From Ipomoea triloba (taxonomy: Eukaryota > Streptophyta > Magnoliopsida > Solanales > Convolvulaceae): a DNA stretch of 64,000 bases. The translations under genes were made by a program, and so were the position numbers. The stretch spans positions 8,156,165 through 8,220,164 of the forward strand of contig NC_044917.1 in NCBI RefSeq assembly GCF_003576645.1. Reading direction: 5' to 3'. Position 1 is the stretch's first letter. Each line of letters starts with the position of its first letter. Positions 63,287 to 64,000 of this stretch are shown piece after piece. Under the pieces are notes generated by a model. It ran no database searches, was not told the DNA's origin, and worked only from the letters and a program-made list of their open reading frames with translations.

Positions 63287-63933
63287 TAATTTTGGAGAAA
63301 GAAAATATGCACGTGAATAGTGTTGGGTGAGAGTGGTCTATGCTTCGAATCCCGTTATTATTCTTTTCGTTATATTATTATCTTTTATTTTTTTTTAAAT
63401 TTTACCTTTTTCCTCCTCCTTAATGCACATAGATTTATTATTATTATTATTATCTTTGTTGTACAAAATGAAATCAGAAAATTAGATAAATGAAAAAGTT
63501 GAGGAATAGAGAATGAAAATTAGAAAATTGGAGAAATGAAAAAACAGAGAAATGAAGTAAATGACATCGTAACTTCCCTTAAAAATATATATATTTATTA
63601 GGAAAATGATTTTTTTTTCTCCTAATTTTTACCTTCCAACTTTCCCCTCACGATATTGCTTCCATTGGGTGCTAAACTACTAATGAATTGGCTAATCTAA
63701 ACCCACCACTAACTAATAAATAAATTTAGCTACCAATTACACGATGACACCCAATAGAAGAAATTTAAAGAGAAAATACAGGAAGATCAGAGTTTGTAGC
63801 ATTGCTCTATTTTTTAATTGAAGGCATGCATTGCACATTTTCACACAAAGTGCGTTAAGCAGAGGCCCTATGCGACCCAGTTTCTTCATCTCTTTGCTCC
63901 AAGTTTCTGGTCAAACGCCAACTGGAATCCTCC
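63287..63933. other. Intergenic, possible promoter at the right edge
   Basis: AT-rich with (ATT)n near 63436-63452. The last 150 bp become more GC-rich and could be the 5' UTR of a plus-strand gene. Confidence 0.4.
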
Positions 63934-63993
63934 ATGGCTCCAGCCTCAGTAGCGTCGTCCATTTTACAAGTAACAAACTTGCTAGCAAACAAG
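63934..63993 (+). CDS. Possible first exon of a gene running off the window
   Basis: ATG at 63934 opens 20 codons, MAPASVASSILQVTNLLANK, followed by AAG|GTGTAAT, which could be a splice donor. Without splicing the frame stops at TAA two codons later. The Ser/Ala-rich start would suit an organelle-targeting peptide. I do not recognise the protein. Support is the composition change and start context (CTCCATGGCT) only. Confidence 0.35.
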
Positions 63994-64000
63994 GTGTAAT

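Overview
This window is nuclear DNA from a dicot plant. It is AT-rich, has canonical GT-AG introns in its one intact gene, and is crowded with plant transposon classes: Ty1/copia, a Ty3-type solo LTR, L1-type LINEs, tRNA-derived SINEs, hAT, Mutator-like, Tourist and Stowaway elements. The intact gene is a 13-exon leucine-rich-repeat receptor kinase matching Arabidopsis At5g62710. The repeat landscape would suit Convolvulaceae (Ipomoea-like), but that is a low-confidence guess.

Layout. From 1 to about 54 kb I find no intact host gene. 1-10 kb holds SINEs, a solo LTR (1326-2021) and two foldback MITEs. 10-26 kb holds a LINE remnant, a 510-bp Mutator-like foldback with a 9-bp target duplication (13520-14029), and several elements sitting between (TA)n tracts and carrying internal minisatellites. 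27-34 kb holds copia remnants, a Stowaway and a Tourist MITE. 35-37 kb is a deleted LINE with a perfect 315-bp tandem duplication punctuated by two N characters, probably an assembly artefact. 40-44 kb holds a hAT transposase 3' end, a decayed LINE with an internal tandem duplication, and a four-unit tandem array of tRNA-Arg(ACG)-like sequences, one forming a complete cloverleaf with its own T5 terminator. 44.4-48 kb is a decayed gene resembling the Ulp1-type proteins carried by Mutator-like elements; it is split by a 627-bp solo LTR and interleaved with about 110-bp tandem repeats.

48000-52421 is a nearly intact Ale/Retrofit-like Ty1/copia element on the minus strand. Its two 132-bp LTRs are identical, with a 5-bp target duplication (AATGC), primer-binding site and polypurine tract. 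A single in-frame TAG stop interrupts gag, so insertion was very recent. A truncated relative lies at 61197-62392, inserted in a Stowaway remnant.

The only intact protein-coding gene is the receptor kinase at 54601-57955 (minus, 604 aa, 13 exons), with a SINE in intron 11. The last 70 bases may hold the first exon of another gene on the plus strand.

Nothing here looks like a new multi-gene system. The items most worth a second look are the tRNA-Arg tandem array, the TA-tract-nested elements, two collinear pairs of conserved non-coding blocks (12.6-17.3 kb and 34.3-38.4 kb), and the young copia element.
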